Positions 45,815-55,539 of a stretch of 64,000 nucleotides of DNA are shown in pieces. Below the pieces are notes generated by a model. It searched no databases. It was not told the DNA's origin and worked only from the letters and a program-made list of their open reading frames with translations. The DNA lies in assembly GCF_036588685.1 (NCBI RefSeq), contig NC_086378.1:26947578-27011577 (forward strand). Reading direction: 5' to 3'. This DNA comes from Mytilus trossulus. Lineage: Eukaryota > Mollusca > Bivalvia > Mytilida > Mytilidae. The number at the start of each line of letters is the position of its first letter. Within the stretch, counting starts at the first letter, position 1. The translations under genes were made by a program, and so were the position numbers.

Positions 45815-46080
45815 TGATAAATCATTAAGATGATTGCAAAGAAAGGCTAGCTTGATTACGATGATTGATTTTAATCATTGCTTGATTACTATGATTGTTT
45901 TTAATCATTTAGATGATTGCAAAGAAAGGATAGCTTGATAACAATGATTGATTTTAATCATTTAAATCATAGCTTGATTACTATGATTGTTTTAAATCAT
46001 TTGAATGACTATAGTTTGATTAAAATGATTGATTTTAATCATTTCAATACTTTGTAATGTACTATAATTATTTTTAGTTA
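45815..46080. repeat. AT-rich palindromic repeats (ATGATTGATTTTAATCAT) 5' of the recombinase-like gene
   Basis: The semi-palindrome ATGATT(G)ATTTTAATCAT recurs about six times with linkers GCTTGATTACTATGATTG and GATGATTGCAAAGAAAGG. It lies 0.2-0.45 kb upstream of the start codon at 45629. TGATTGAT resembles sites bound by PBX-type homeodomains; whether it regulates anything is unknown. Confidence 0.65.
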
Positions 46081-46397
46081 TTTGATTGATTGCATCGTCA
46101 ATTACCAGCTAGGTATCAGTGTAGTAAACTTTTTTTCATTCTTATATGCACTTTTGAAAGGACAATTTTTACTCTTTTGAGAGAATGTCAAAATAAATTG
46201 CAAAGTTAATATTCTAAAATGTTCATACATTTTTTTTATATTTTCACAACAAAATGCTACATTAATTCATCTTGTAAATACATTAATTCATTTTGTAAAT
46301 CAGTGACTTGCCTAAAGCTTTTACACTAATGACATTAAACTTATATTGATAGAAGAAGTCTAATTGTATTACTTGGAGAGGTGAATATGTTCTAAAT

Positions 46398-46497
46398 TGG
46401 TCAGACAATACTTGCTCATGTTTTATGAACATTTAAAGCCCTCGGCTTCGCCTTGGGCTTTAAATGTTCATAAAACATGAGCAAGTATGGTCTAACC
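46398..46497. repeat. Foldback element with CTCGGCTTCGCC loop
   Basis: Arms of about 42 bp (GTCAGACAATACTTGCTCAT..TTTAAAGCCC and its inverse at 46454-46496) are nearly perfect. The loop is TCGGCTTCGCCTT. It has the same architecture as the 42.0-kb element but a different arm sequence. Confidence 0.9.
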
Positions 46498-46694
46498 TAT
46501 AAGTAAAAAATAATTAAACATGTTCGAGTTAATTGAATTCTTCAGAGTGTCACATTTACAAAAAAATCAGTGTCCAACGGCATATCTCCAGAATAACTAC
46601 ATAGTGGTTAAACAATTTGAGTACTACCACGAATGAATACGTAACAAATACAGAACAAAATACTATCCTGGATGAAAAATACCAGAAACAAATA

Positions 46695-47446
46695 CTGTGA
46701 AAGTACTTTTATTCGTGGGGTACCAATTTTCGTGGTTTCGTGGATGACTTTATCCACGAATTTGAGTGTCCAACGAAATAATACAACCATTATCCAAATC
46801 ACGACATAGAAAGATCCCCATCGGTAGGTTTGACTACTGATATGATCTAGAGAATATATTGAATAACGCCAAATCTGATAATTCTTTAATAGCAGTCTCA
46901 GAACTACAACTGCATGCAGGATTATACCCATTTAATCTTTAACAACCTAAACTGTACAACTTTTGATATTTGAAACCTCATAAAAAATAATTTTGATCGA
47001 TGAAAGTCAGATTTCCGATTTTGATATGCTAGTATGATAAAGTGTTCATTTTATATCCTCATAGTTCTCGTAATTATGGGAAATATTAATTTCATGCTGG
47101 GCTTGATAATAATTATTTGACAATTCAAGATACGTTTTAAGCATTTGTTAATGTTACTGTTTTCCAAAGGTGGCATGTTTATGGCCTAATTAACACCTTT
47201 GATGGTCTTTACTCTGTTGATCACTTCATCATGGCTTAATCGGTGTTATTACTACGATTTACACGGGTCAATGTTCACTTTACAATTTCCTTCAATCCAG
47301 ACTATGTGTAACCTTCGTTTCTAAATGCTTAAATTTTCATTTTTTTATTTTAGAAAACTAAAATCCACGAATTTAAAAACCCACGAACATGTAAACATTG
47401 CTCAAACCACGAAAATTGATACCCACGAATTAAAGTACTTTCACAG
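46695..47446. mobile_element. TA-flanked MITE, ~752 bp
   Basis: Left end CTGTGAAAGTACTTTTATTC then GTGGGGTACCAATTTTCGTG; right end, read in reverse, CTGTGAAAGTACTTTAATTC then GTGGGTATCAATTTTCGTGG. Inverted repeats extend at least 45 bp. Each side is flanked by TA. The interior lacks a transposase frame. The TA target and size fit a Tc1/mariner-type non-autonomous element; the superfamily is inferred. Confidence 0.88.
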
Positions 47447-47469
47447 TATTTACTTTCCTATGTTGCAAT

Positions 47470-47640
47470 CTACAGTGTTAACAATGATCCTCAATGCTCT
47501 TAAAAACTTTGTACTTGTTTGGCTTTATAAATATTTTGATATGAGCGTAACTGATGAGTCTTATGTAGACGATACGCGCGTCTGGCGTACTCAATTATAA
47601 TCCTGGTACCATTGATAACTATTAACAATAAGGTGTTTTA
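47470..47640 (+). repeat. Solo copy of the 341-bp family
   Basis: CAATGCTCTTAAAAACTTTG, TGGCTTTATAAATATTTTGA, CTGATGAGTCTTATGTAGAC and AATCCTGGTACCATTGATAA match the array unit. It keeps the TGGCGTACTCAATT segment that is missing from the array after GTC. Confidence 0.8.
47545..47588 (+). ncRNA. Decayed hammerhead motif (GAA to GAT)
   Basis: CTGATGA, stem II GTCT/AGAC and CGCGCGTC are present, with stem I GCGTAA/TGGCGT pairing at five of six positions. The invariant GAA reads GAT at A14, which should abolish cleavage. Confidence 0.5.
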
Positions 47641-47719
47641 CATACAATTTAAAGAATCAGTAAATATACCGTAAAGTTAAGACCATATTAAGACACATAA
47701 ATTGGTGTTAGAACAATTC

Positions 47720-47790
47720 TTTCTGATGAGTCTTTTGTAGACGAAACGTGCGTCTGGCGTATACTAGTATACAAAAAAAATCCTGGTATT
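47720..47790 (+). ncRNA. Partial hammerhead motif lacking the 5' strand of stem I
   Basis: From 47723: CTGATGA, stem II GTCT/TTTGT/AGAC, GAA, stem III ACG-TG-CGT, C17 at 47754, then TGGCGTATAC. Core and stems II and III are intact, but the upstream bases (ATTCTTT) cannot pair with TGGCGT. Appears 5'-truncated at the ribozyme. Confidence 0.5.
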
Positions 47791-47929
47791 TCTGATGAGT
47801 TTATTTTCCTATGATATATATTTTACTGCGACAAATTTTATAAGCCCACTTATAACAAGAAAAAGAATAGTTTAAGGAACACGGAAGGGGCAATATATAT
47901 ATATATATAAGAAACACAGAAAATAAAAT

Positions 47930-48335
47930 AATGAAGGTATGAAAAATTAAATCAAAGCATACAGACTTTACAGCATGTTGAATGCTAATATTGATTTATA
48001 TTGTGATTTGTCTTTAAAATTGAAATACTTTTCTCATTCGATAATCAGTATGCCGAAACCAGAAATTGCAATGAGATGAAAAATGATTAAATCTCCAGGT
48101 TCAATAAATTATCGGCAATACGCTCATTTTCTCTGTTCAACACACTGTTTTATATTTTTGTATATCATGGACAGCCCTTCATACTCGACAACAATGGGCA
48201 AGTAGCAGTCTAGAACGTCACGCATTCATGTCCTCCCAAGGAAAACTTACCAATAAAAGGTTTTAAATGTTACTAACTATTTCATTTTTTTCACCAAAAC
48301 ATATTGTTAAGACAAAATTGCAGATATAAAGGATA
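47930..48335. repeat. 3' flank of GT31 copy 3 paralogous to copy 2's flank
   Basis: AATGAAGGTATGAAAAATTA, GCCGAAACCAGAAATTGCAA and CATGGACAG align with 37125-37460. Confidence 0.65.
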
Positions 48336-48339
48336 ATTA

Positions 48340-48768
48340 TAAAGGAGTAGGTCCAGTAAGACCCCTTTTTGGCCCCAAAATATAGTAGTTTTACAAAATT
48401 GTTAAAATGTAAACGTTTAGTTATTTATTGGAAGTAGAATGCTTCTGCTACATAAATATAGCCTGTTTTTGACAATACAATGCACATATATCGGGTGCTA
48501 GCATCATTAAGTCATGCTAAATTACTGAAATCTTAACAATTCTAGCATTTTAGTCAAATTTAAGACGGTTTCCGTCTGAAATGAAAGTGGCCGCATTTGT
48601 GTTCATTCTTAATATTAAAATGTAAGTGGTAGTTGCTGATATTACATAACATATGTAAAGATTGAGGATGAACACGAATGCGGCCATATCAATGATGTTT
48701 CAAAGTGCTGACTACTGGGCTTGTGATACCCTCTGGGAATAAAAACTGATCCAGCAGTGGCATACTAT
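48340..48768. mobile_element. ~430-bp insertion in the copy 3 flank, composite repeat
   Basis: Absent from the matching place downstream of copy 2. It holds AAGGAGTAGGTCCAGTAAGA at the left, an inverted pair (GGCCGCATTTGTGTTCATTC near 48590 and GATGAACACGAATGCGGCCA near 48666), and at the right a fragment of the 341-bp family (GTGCTGACTACTGGGCTTGT, GATACCCTC, CAGCAGTGGCA). Confidence 0.65.
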
Positions 48769-48849
48769 ATAGGTTAAAAACATCAATATAATGTGCAAAT
48801 ATTTTACATAACATTTTATTAAAGTCAGCATCCAAACAGATAGTTGACA

Positions 48850-49983
48850 CTATATTAACATATCATATTTAATTTGGAACTTTTTCCAATCTTCAACTAA
48901 TTTCATTGGAGATCTGAATCCATGTGATGAAAATAAATGGTCCATTTTATCTGGTCGATAACGTACACTAAATCTTGATTCATGAATTAGAGAAATGTTT
49001 AAATTTCTACATGCAATACCCAGGTATACGTCATCTATAAACATTGGCTTTATAACTTTGAACTGAGTCATTAGTTTATTAATGATATCAACGGTCAGTA
49101 CTAAGGAACCACCACTGGCGTATGGTGGCCAAACATTATCCTTAAAATCATCTCGTGAGATGTACCATTTTGATTTAGTATTCCTTTTAGGTCTTGCACC
49201 TTTCCAGACGAATCCCAAGAACAAACTGCGCTTTTCAGCAACATACAAACTTTGCAAATGATCCCAAATGTATTTGGTATTGACAATGTAGTCGTCATCT
49301 ACAAAGAAGATATACTTTGCACCGCTGCAATGGGAGGCAACCCATTTAAATCCCATTATTGTTTTTATAGTATTATTATGGTAATTGTCTATAAAATTCA
49401 GTTGAATAATGTCTTTATACATGTTACTTTCTTTCTGTATAAATGGTTTCATCACTGGTAAATATCCAAGGAGAAAAACCAGTTTTATGCCTGGATTTGA
49501 AAAAGCTCCCCAAGTATTTCGTATAGCCATTCGGTTGGCCATGTTGTAAACATCAGATTTGACCACAAATAACAAGAAGGGATCAGATGTATTACCATTT
49601 GATGAACACACTTGAACTGGAACATGAAGGTAAGAAAATAAATATTCGTAAATTTGAGTACTGTTTGTGGTATTGTTTGTAGCTACAACTGTTGTAGTAT
49701 TGTTTTTAACATGAAGTTTGGCAGAATTGTTTTTTGATAGAACTTTCATAGTATTGTTTTTTACAACTGACTCAGTATAATTTAGTGACACTACCTGATA
49801 AACCATTGAATCAACAGTACTATTAGCAGTGTACACTCTCGCATTAGTTTTTTTGTCTATTGATGTTTCAGGTTTTGATTGTTGACCAAAATTAAGAACG
49901 AGGTTCGCAAGTATGAAGATGAGAAAAAGTATAGGTACAGTCATAAATAGCGCCTTTAAAAGTATACGAAAGTTCTTCCACAT
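48850..49983 (-). CDS. GT31 beta-1,3-glycosyltransferase, copy 3, intact
   Basis: 377 residues from the ATG at 49983, aligned with the start of copy 2 (MWKNF against MWKKL); a TTG seven codons upstream is unlikely. Type II anchor about residues 12-31; Asn/Thr-rich stem with many N-glycosylation sequons; catalytic domain with NRMAIRNTWG (150-159), FVDDDYIVN (DDD 229-231), SGGSLVLT and FIDDVYLGI (315-323). It is close to copy 2 throughout and lacks the nonapeptide stem repeat. The acceptor ATATATTCCAG near 50053 suggests a 5' UTR intron. A Golgi role in building beta-1,3-linked glycans follows from the family; acceptor and donor are unknown. Confidence 0.93.
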   Translation of the reverse strand: MWKNFRILLKALFMTVPILFLIFILANLVLNFGQQSKPETSIDKKTNARVYTANSTVDSMVYQVVSLNYTESVVKNNTMKVLSKNNSAKLHVKNNTTTVVATNNTTNSTQIYEYLFSYLHVPVQVCSSNGNTSDPFLLFVVKSDVYNMANRMAIRNTWGAFSNPGIKLVFLLGYLPVMKPFIQKESNMYKDIIQLNFIDNYHNNTIKTIMGFKWVASHCSGAKYIFFVDDDYIVNTKYIWDHLQSLYVAEKRSLFLGFVWKGARPKRNTKSKWYISRDDFKDNVWPPYASGGSLVLTVDIINKLMTQFKVIKPMFIDDVYLGIACRNLNISLIHESRFSVRYRPDKMDHLFSSHGFRSPMKLVEDWKKFQIKYDMLI

Positions 49984-50389
49984 GTTTTCGAGCAGGTTTC
50001 CCAATTAGGCGTCGTTTAACTAATCACTAATACAATCCAACGAGTTGGCACCTGGAATATATAATGACACTGTTATAAATATTTGCCCGACTGAATATGA
50101 CAAAATTTCCGGATTTGTCAAAGAATTGTTCTTATGTTTGTTGAAACACCACTGTCTCTAATGAGTGAACGGTTTTTACAGGTCATAAACATGTTTAACT
50201 CTACCACATTCTGTATGTGCCTGTCCCGTGTCAGAACCCTGTAGCTCAGTGGTTGTCGTTTGATCAAGTATGTCATACTTACCTTTTGTAAACTGTCTTG
50301 TTATTAATGTGCCATTATTTCTCAATATCAGTATGGGTTTTTTTCATTGTTGAAAGGTATACGTTTGCGTATAATTGCTAACATCTACT

Positions 50390-50430
50390 TATTGTGAACT
50401 TAAATTGACTCATTGATAATTATATCACAT
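50390..50430 (-). repeat. Dispersed repeat fragment (minus head)
   Basis: TGACTCATTGATAATTATAT with CACATCTCCTT is a diverged reverse copy of the GATGTGGTATGATTGCCAAT head. Confidence 0.4.
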
Positions 50431-50524
50431 CTCCTTATTCTTATATTGATAATGTATAAACAATAAAAGCTTATATCATTTAAGACTTAATTTAACAAAC
50501 CTACATCTACTGTGATAAAAGTCG

Positions 50525-50770
50525 TTATTAGATATAAAAAGATGTAGTTTGATTGCAAATTAGACAACTCTTCATCCAAGGCATAATTTGGAAAAGTAAA
50601 CAATTATAGGTCAAAGTACGGCCTTCAACACGGAGCATTGGCTAACACCGAATAGTAAGCTATCTATAAAGGACCTTACAATTGATAAGGGCAAAACCAA
50701 CAGTCGTCTTTATAAAAAAAAAACGAGAAACACTTATGAACCATCTCAACTAACGACTTATGTCAAAAAA
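50525..50770 (+). repeat. Dispersed repeat (GCCAATGAGACAACT family), diverged
   Basis: AAAAAGATGTAGTTTGATTG, TATAGGTCAAAGTACGGCCT and AAACACTTATGAACCATCTC. Confidence 0.65.
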
Positions 50771-50959
50771 AGAACATTCGATGTTGGGATGCTTTTAAAA
50801 CTTATAAACATAAGAGAAGAATTTCAAATATAACTTCAATACAGATTCTGAGCTGTAAGAAACCTTTTGAAGAGAACAAAAATATTAACGACAAAAAAAA
50901 AGGCAAACATAAGATCTTCATAAAGAGAAAGATAACAGCTAGCACAAGAATCAAACATT

Positions 50960-51330
50960 GCCTGTAGCAAAGGAGATATAAAATCTGTACTAGAAAATTT
51001 ACCGTTAGAAAATCCGATCCAGTAAAAGATACAAATGACAATGTAATTACAAAAATTGAAAAACAATAAACGATGGAAAGAACAATTTGAAGAACTGAAT
51101 AGATCCCCTCACACAGACCACCTTGCAAAGTATGAAGACAACTTTTGAATATCAAGATAGGAGATATAATTAAAACAGATGTAAATGCAGCAGTAAAACA
51201 TCTAAACAATGAAAAGCAGTAGGGATTGACAATAAAACCCAAGACGCTATTAAGCCATCGGATATCAACTGTATTGATAAACTTCAACAACAAAAACTAC
51301 TTTACAAAATCCACAAACTAAATTTCGAAA
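50960..51330 (+). pseudogene. Decayed LINE ORF2 fragment (linker and start of reverse transcriptase)
   Basis: Across shifting frames the plus strand reads KFTVRKSDPVKDTNDNVIT, then a tryptophan/basic patch, then LLNIKIGDIIKTDVNAAVKH and LNNEKQ-GLTI. This is the usual order before RT block 1 in endonuclease-RT LINEs (KLKNGKAAGIDGIP-like). Stops and frameshifts are frequent. The long hydrophobic minus-strand frame over the same stretch is its shadow. Confidence 0.6.
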
Positions 51331-51439
51331 ATGATACTGTAACCTGTTATTTTTTTTCACTCCTAATATCTATCTGATAGTTGACAATGAAATATTAAAG
51401 GGTACTATTTTTTATGAATTTCGTATTTAGAGTTGTAGT

Positions 51440-51548
51440 AGAAATGAAAAAGAAAAATAATGTATTGATAATAATAATGTATTAATGATAGATAATGTAT
51501 TAATGATAAATAATGTATTAATGATAAATAATGTATAAATAACAAATA
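51440..51548. repeat. ~19-bp AT minisatellite (AATAATGTATTAATGATAA)
   Basis: About five copies with small variations. Confidence 0.85.
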
Positions 51549-51559
51549 CGAATAAACAA

Positions 51560-54220
51560 AATAATAGAGTTATAAATCTCCGGATAAAATATATGTCAAA
51601 ATTTACCAAGAATAGGAACTTTTCATTTTAATGTAACTTGCAATACATTTTTTATCATAAAATAATCGCTTTAATCTTTCAAAGGATCTGACATATGTGC
51701 AACCACTTGCATTTCAGACACAACGTATTTTAGTTACCGATACATCTTATAAAGAATTAATGAAGAGCATATATTTTTCGATACAGCTAAACTAGTTTTC
51801 TTCAAGTTTAAATTGTAGTTCTGTAGTAACATGAAACCAGTATGAGCTTTTTGGGGACCAGTAAGTGGTTGAGAGGTTCTTAGTTATTTAAGAAGACCTC
51901 ATATTAAGCTGAAATTAAGTAAACATTTCTTTACATTGATAAGAGAACTTTCCGAGTTAAAGTATGTCAGTATGCGTATATGTCAGATAGATTGAATAAC
52001 AAATCATAATTATGCAAATGTCGTGAATTGTTTAAATTTTCTGAAAAGCACAAAAAGTTAAATTGATTATTCAAGAGAAATATTTTTACTCAATGATACA
52101 CGAAAAAAGGACAAACTGCCAACTTAGAGACATATTCTAGTGCATGAATCATCATTTTGTTTTAGAATATTAGTTATATGCCATCTACAGAATCGTGTAA
52201 TACTGCTTACATAATCTGAAAAGTCTTAAAGGAATGCAAGATGAAATGAATCAACTTTGTTATTTTTTTTCATGATTTGGTACTTATACTATTCCTTTAA
52301 GTCAGATTAAATAGTATTGAGTTGGCAATCTAATAATTACTCCTGATTTACCATGTTTACTTCAGTTTTGATTTGAAACATAATATATTTGGTTATTGAT
52401 CACTCTTACGTAATGGTGTAAAATCAAAATAAGATGAAATCTGTAAGCTGGGGTAGGGGTATCATCTTTTACCTATTTTGGGGTAAACTAAGTGCAGACT
52501 GATATTATTTATTGTAAAATGTTTCGAGTACGAATAATATGCATCAATGTACATTTACAAATAAGGTTAAATCATACACAATGCGCCCCGCCAAACAAGG
52601 TCATATGGATTAACAATAAAGTCTTCGATTATCTTTTATCTTTTTTATCCATAAATTGTTCTACTAGAATAAATATATCTCTATTATACAGACCTTTCAA
52701 TGTCATTTCCGGGTGTTCACACAAATTAATCACCTGTAACGCTATGTAGTTAGTATGTTGATGTAGTGCTGGATACGATAGCAATATGTATATTATTATG
52801 ACGTGGAAGCTTTGGTTTCAATTTTACCTTTGGAATTTAGAATTCAGTTTAGCTTTTAATATTTAGACATGAGTTAAAGTTACTAGTAGTCTTGTAAACA
52901 AATAACCTGTAAGAGACTTTTTAAACTCCGAGTCTTGATTAACAAACACTGTTTCAAAATGGAAACACGAGTTTCATAATTTGAATACAGCACACATATG
53001 TATAAATTTGACATAATTGTGGTACAACATCTAATAATGTAGTTATTAACAAACCTGTATATTCAAATAATTCGTCCATCATTGAGAAATCGCCTCGTTA
53101 ACTCAGAGAAATCCAGAAATATGATATAAATGTCAAGGTCCAAATCACTTTAAGTCTAACGATCGACGTGAATTTGAAAATCACCTAACCGTGCAGTTTA
53201 TGTTTGTCAATAATTACATACACCTACAGTCGGTATAGGTGTGGTTGAGAAACTTTCTATTTGACTGAACTTAAACATCAGTAGTCATAGGGTAACATAT
53301 TTTGATTTTGGTTACCAAAGATATGTAAATGTCTCCATACCTGATCAATTCAAATATATAATAAAAACAAAATTTCATATGCTACTTAGGTAGAATATTT
53401 TAATCTTAATTTTTAATGTGTATTTGAAATTTCGGATTTATTGATATGTGTATACCTTGGGTATAAATACTTGCCAACCTTTTTTTAAAGGTGATAAAGG
53501 TTGTTGTAAAAAAACAAATAGATTATCTTCTTTACATATTTCGTCCTCGGGCTAATAATTAAAAAAAAACAGTGAAAAATATATATCTTTTCTATGAATG
53601 GTACATTTTGAATTAGCCAAAAAAAAAACATTTTACGTAAGCGACACTATAACCTTCCTTATCTATACGAATTCGGTAACCCTATTATAAAAAGTTAAAT
53701 GATAAAAATACCGTGGAAACACAAAACGGAGAGTCCCTTATCAAATGACAACATCAAAAACCAAAACACATCAAGCACATAATTATCATGATTATACTTT
53801 ATCATTTCAAAACACTATTTTTACCAAATCAATTGTTCAAGTTTTACAAAATATCTATGCATTGTTAACTGAATTGTTTTTGTACTTTTTAGACAAAATT
53901 AATTAAAAATTGCAGTACACATATGCATCTTATGAAATTCAAATAAAGGCAACAGAAGCATACCTGAGTTCAAAGGTCATAAATCAATTGAGATAAAACA
54001 GGTTACACACTCAAAAATTTAAACAGAGGGAATAAGCTTTCAAACAAAGTATAAACGATTTGGATGGATTGCCTTTTTCTCGCATATACACAACTAGTTA
54101 GGAAATACAGCCGGATAAAAAATGTCTTAAGCTATTGGTGTGGATATATTTAAAAGAAGACCGGACATGTATTATTATATAGATTATGAGTTTTATATGG
54201 TGGCTCAAACATTTTCAAAC
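51560..54220. other. No gene recognised
   Basis: 2.7 kb of AT-rich spacer. An 85-codon frame at 52492-52749 (+) shows no motif. Confidence 0.4.
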
Positions 54221-54224
54221 CCAG

Positions 54225-54295
54225 TGAGAGATTACCTTAGTTGAATTTGGAAAAACCGTTTAGAGTTATGGATTCTCAATGCTCTTTGATTTAAT
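54225..54295. repeat. Decayed fragment of the 341-bp family
   Basis: GATTACCTTAGTTGAATTTG and TTCTCAATGCTCTTTGAT match the part of the array unit reading GATTACCTTAGCCGTATTTG and CCTCAATGCTCTTCAAC. Confidence 0.6.
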
Positions 54296-54631
54296 TAAAA
54301 ACTAATTGACCCCAATAAAGGAGATGGTAAACAAATCTATATACTGAGTAAAAGTAGTAAAAAACAAGGTCTAACAAACAAAAAACAATTGTTTTACGAA
54401 GTATTTATAAGATGTAATTCTTGCCTTATTCAATAATTTTGTATATGTTCTTCTATGTCTCTATACAGTAATTCGAGCTCCAATTTACAAGAAGACGTGA
54501 AAACATCTAAAATATCATATGGGTCCTCCTATTGACTATTCAATAATTATAACACATTACAAAATGAATGCACAACAGTTGTTTTAAATGGGAATTAGCT
54601 GTCATTTTAGTTTAAACATATTTATTTATAG

Positions 54632-54958
54632 TGGATTGGGAAACAAGTTTTGCAACTTATATTAATCCCTTTCCACTTTGCGGGTGCGAGTGCAGCCTTG
54701 TAGCGGCATTATCCTGCTCTTTTTCGAAATCTACAAGGGTGTCTTTAACGTGCAAGAGATATGGCTCTCTCTTAACACGGGTCAGCCATTTATCGTCCCC
54801 GTCCGACGGACTATCATCGTTTCCTCAAGACCATACTCGCAAATGGTGTCAAGGGAGAGCCGAAAATTAAGTCCCTGAAATTTTCATCCCAGACGGGAAT
54901 CGAACCAGGAACCTTTGTGTTAGTAGTCCGATGCACTAACCACTACACCACGGCTCTC
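54632..54958 (-). mobile_element. tRNA-derived SINE
   Basis: On the minus strand the head GAGAGCCGTGGTGTAGTGGT with TAGTGCATCGGACTAC holds a Pol III A box (TGGTGTAGTGG, plus 54940-54950) and, 33 bp on, a B box (GGTTCGATTCC, plus 54896-54906). A ~250-bp non-tRNA body follows, containing TTTCGAAAAAGAGCAGGATA-type and TGCACTCGCACCCGCAAAGT sequence, ending near AATCCACTATA. The head does not close an acceptor stem, so it is a SINE, not a tRNA gene. Mollusc SINEs of the V-SINE/RUDI or Meta type look similar, but the family is not established. Confidence 0.87.
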
Positions 54959-55172
54959 ATTTTTATGTGCATCGATTTGATACAAACTCTCATATTCGTT
55001 TATTAACATACCAAAACATCAAGTAAAATTAAAAAAAGTCCAAAAAAAACGATTAAAAATACATGGACATCATAATAATGTTAATTCTTATGTTGTTTGA
55101 CAGTTTATATATTTAATTTGTGTACATTGAATAATTGTGTTTCGTTGAATTTCACACTTGTAACATGAATAT

Positions 55173-55535
55173 AGTTATCAAATGTACCAGTATAATAGTT
55201 TAGTACGCCAGACACACGTTTCGTCTACATAAGACTCATCAGTGACGCTCATATCAAAATACTTGTAAAGCCAAACAAGAACAAAGTTGAAGAGCATTGA
55301 TAATACAAGATTCTAAAAAGTTGTGCCAAATACGGCTAAGGTAATATATGCCTGGTATAAGAAAATCCCTAGTTTTTCGAAAAATCCTAAGTTTTGTAAA
55401 CAGGAAATTTATAAAAATGACCACATTATCGATTTTCATGTCAACACCGACTTGTTGACAATTGAGCTGGTGATACCCTCGGAGACGAAACGTCCACCAG
55501 CAGTGGCATCGACCCAGTGTTGTAAATAGTTGATG
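55173..55535 (-). repeat. Solo copy of the 341-bp family, minus strand
   Basis: A near full-length relative of the array unit, roughly 15-20 percent diverged by eye. It keeps a reading frame of about 69 codons (55323-55529 on the plus strand) that matches the array's minus-strand frame residue for residue over most of its length (PNTAKVIY, KFCKQ, IYKNDHIID, KRPPAVASTQ). It retains the full ribozyme, including stem I. Confidence 0.88.
55205..55248 (-). ncRNA. Type I hammerhead ribozyme, core and stems complete
   Basis: Minus strand: stem I 5' GCGTCA; CTGATGA; stem II GTCT/TATGT/AGAC; GAA; stem III ACG-TG-TGT (A-U, C-G, G.U); C17 (complement of 55211); stem I 3' TGGCGT. Stem I pairs at six positions (two G.U). 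All invariant residues are present. Predicted cleavage lies between 55211 and 55210. Small stem III with extended stem I is the animal type I form described from retrozymes and Penelope-like elements. Confidence 0.78.
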
Positions 55536-55539
55536 TCCG

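Noticed and set aside
49984-50004. Upstream TTG start giving seven extra residues for GT31 copy 3
   Set aside because: The next ATG (49983) aligns with the start of copy 2; TTG starts are not expected here.
50802-51293. 163-codon hydrophobic frame on the minus strand resembling a multi-pass membrane protein
   Set aside because: It is the reverse shadow of a decayed LINE RT fragment on the plus strand; AT/AG-rich coding sequence read backwards gives F/L/I-rich frames.
54890-54958. tRNA gene on the minus strand
   Set aside because: A and B boxes are present, but the 5' end does not pair with the sequence after the B box and a long non-tRNA body follows; it is a SINE head.
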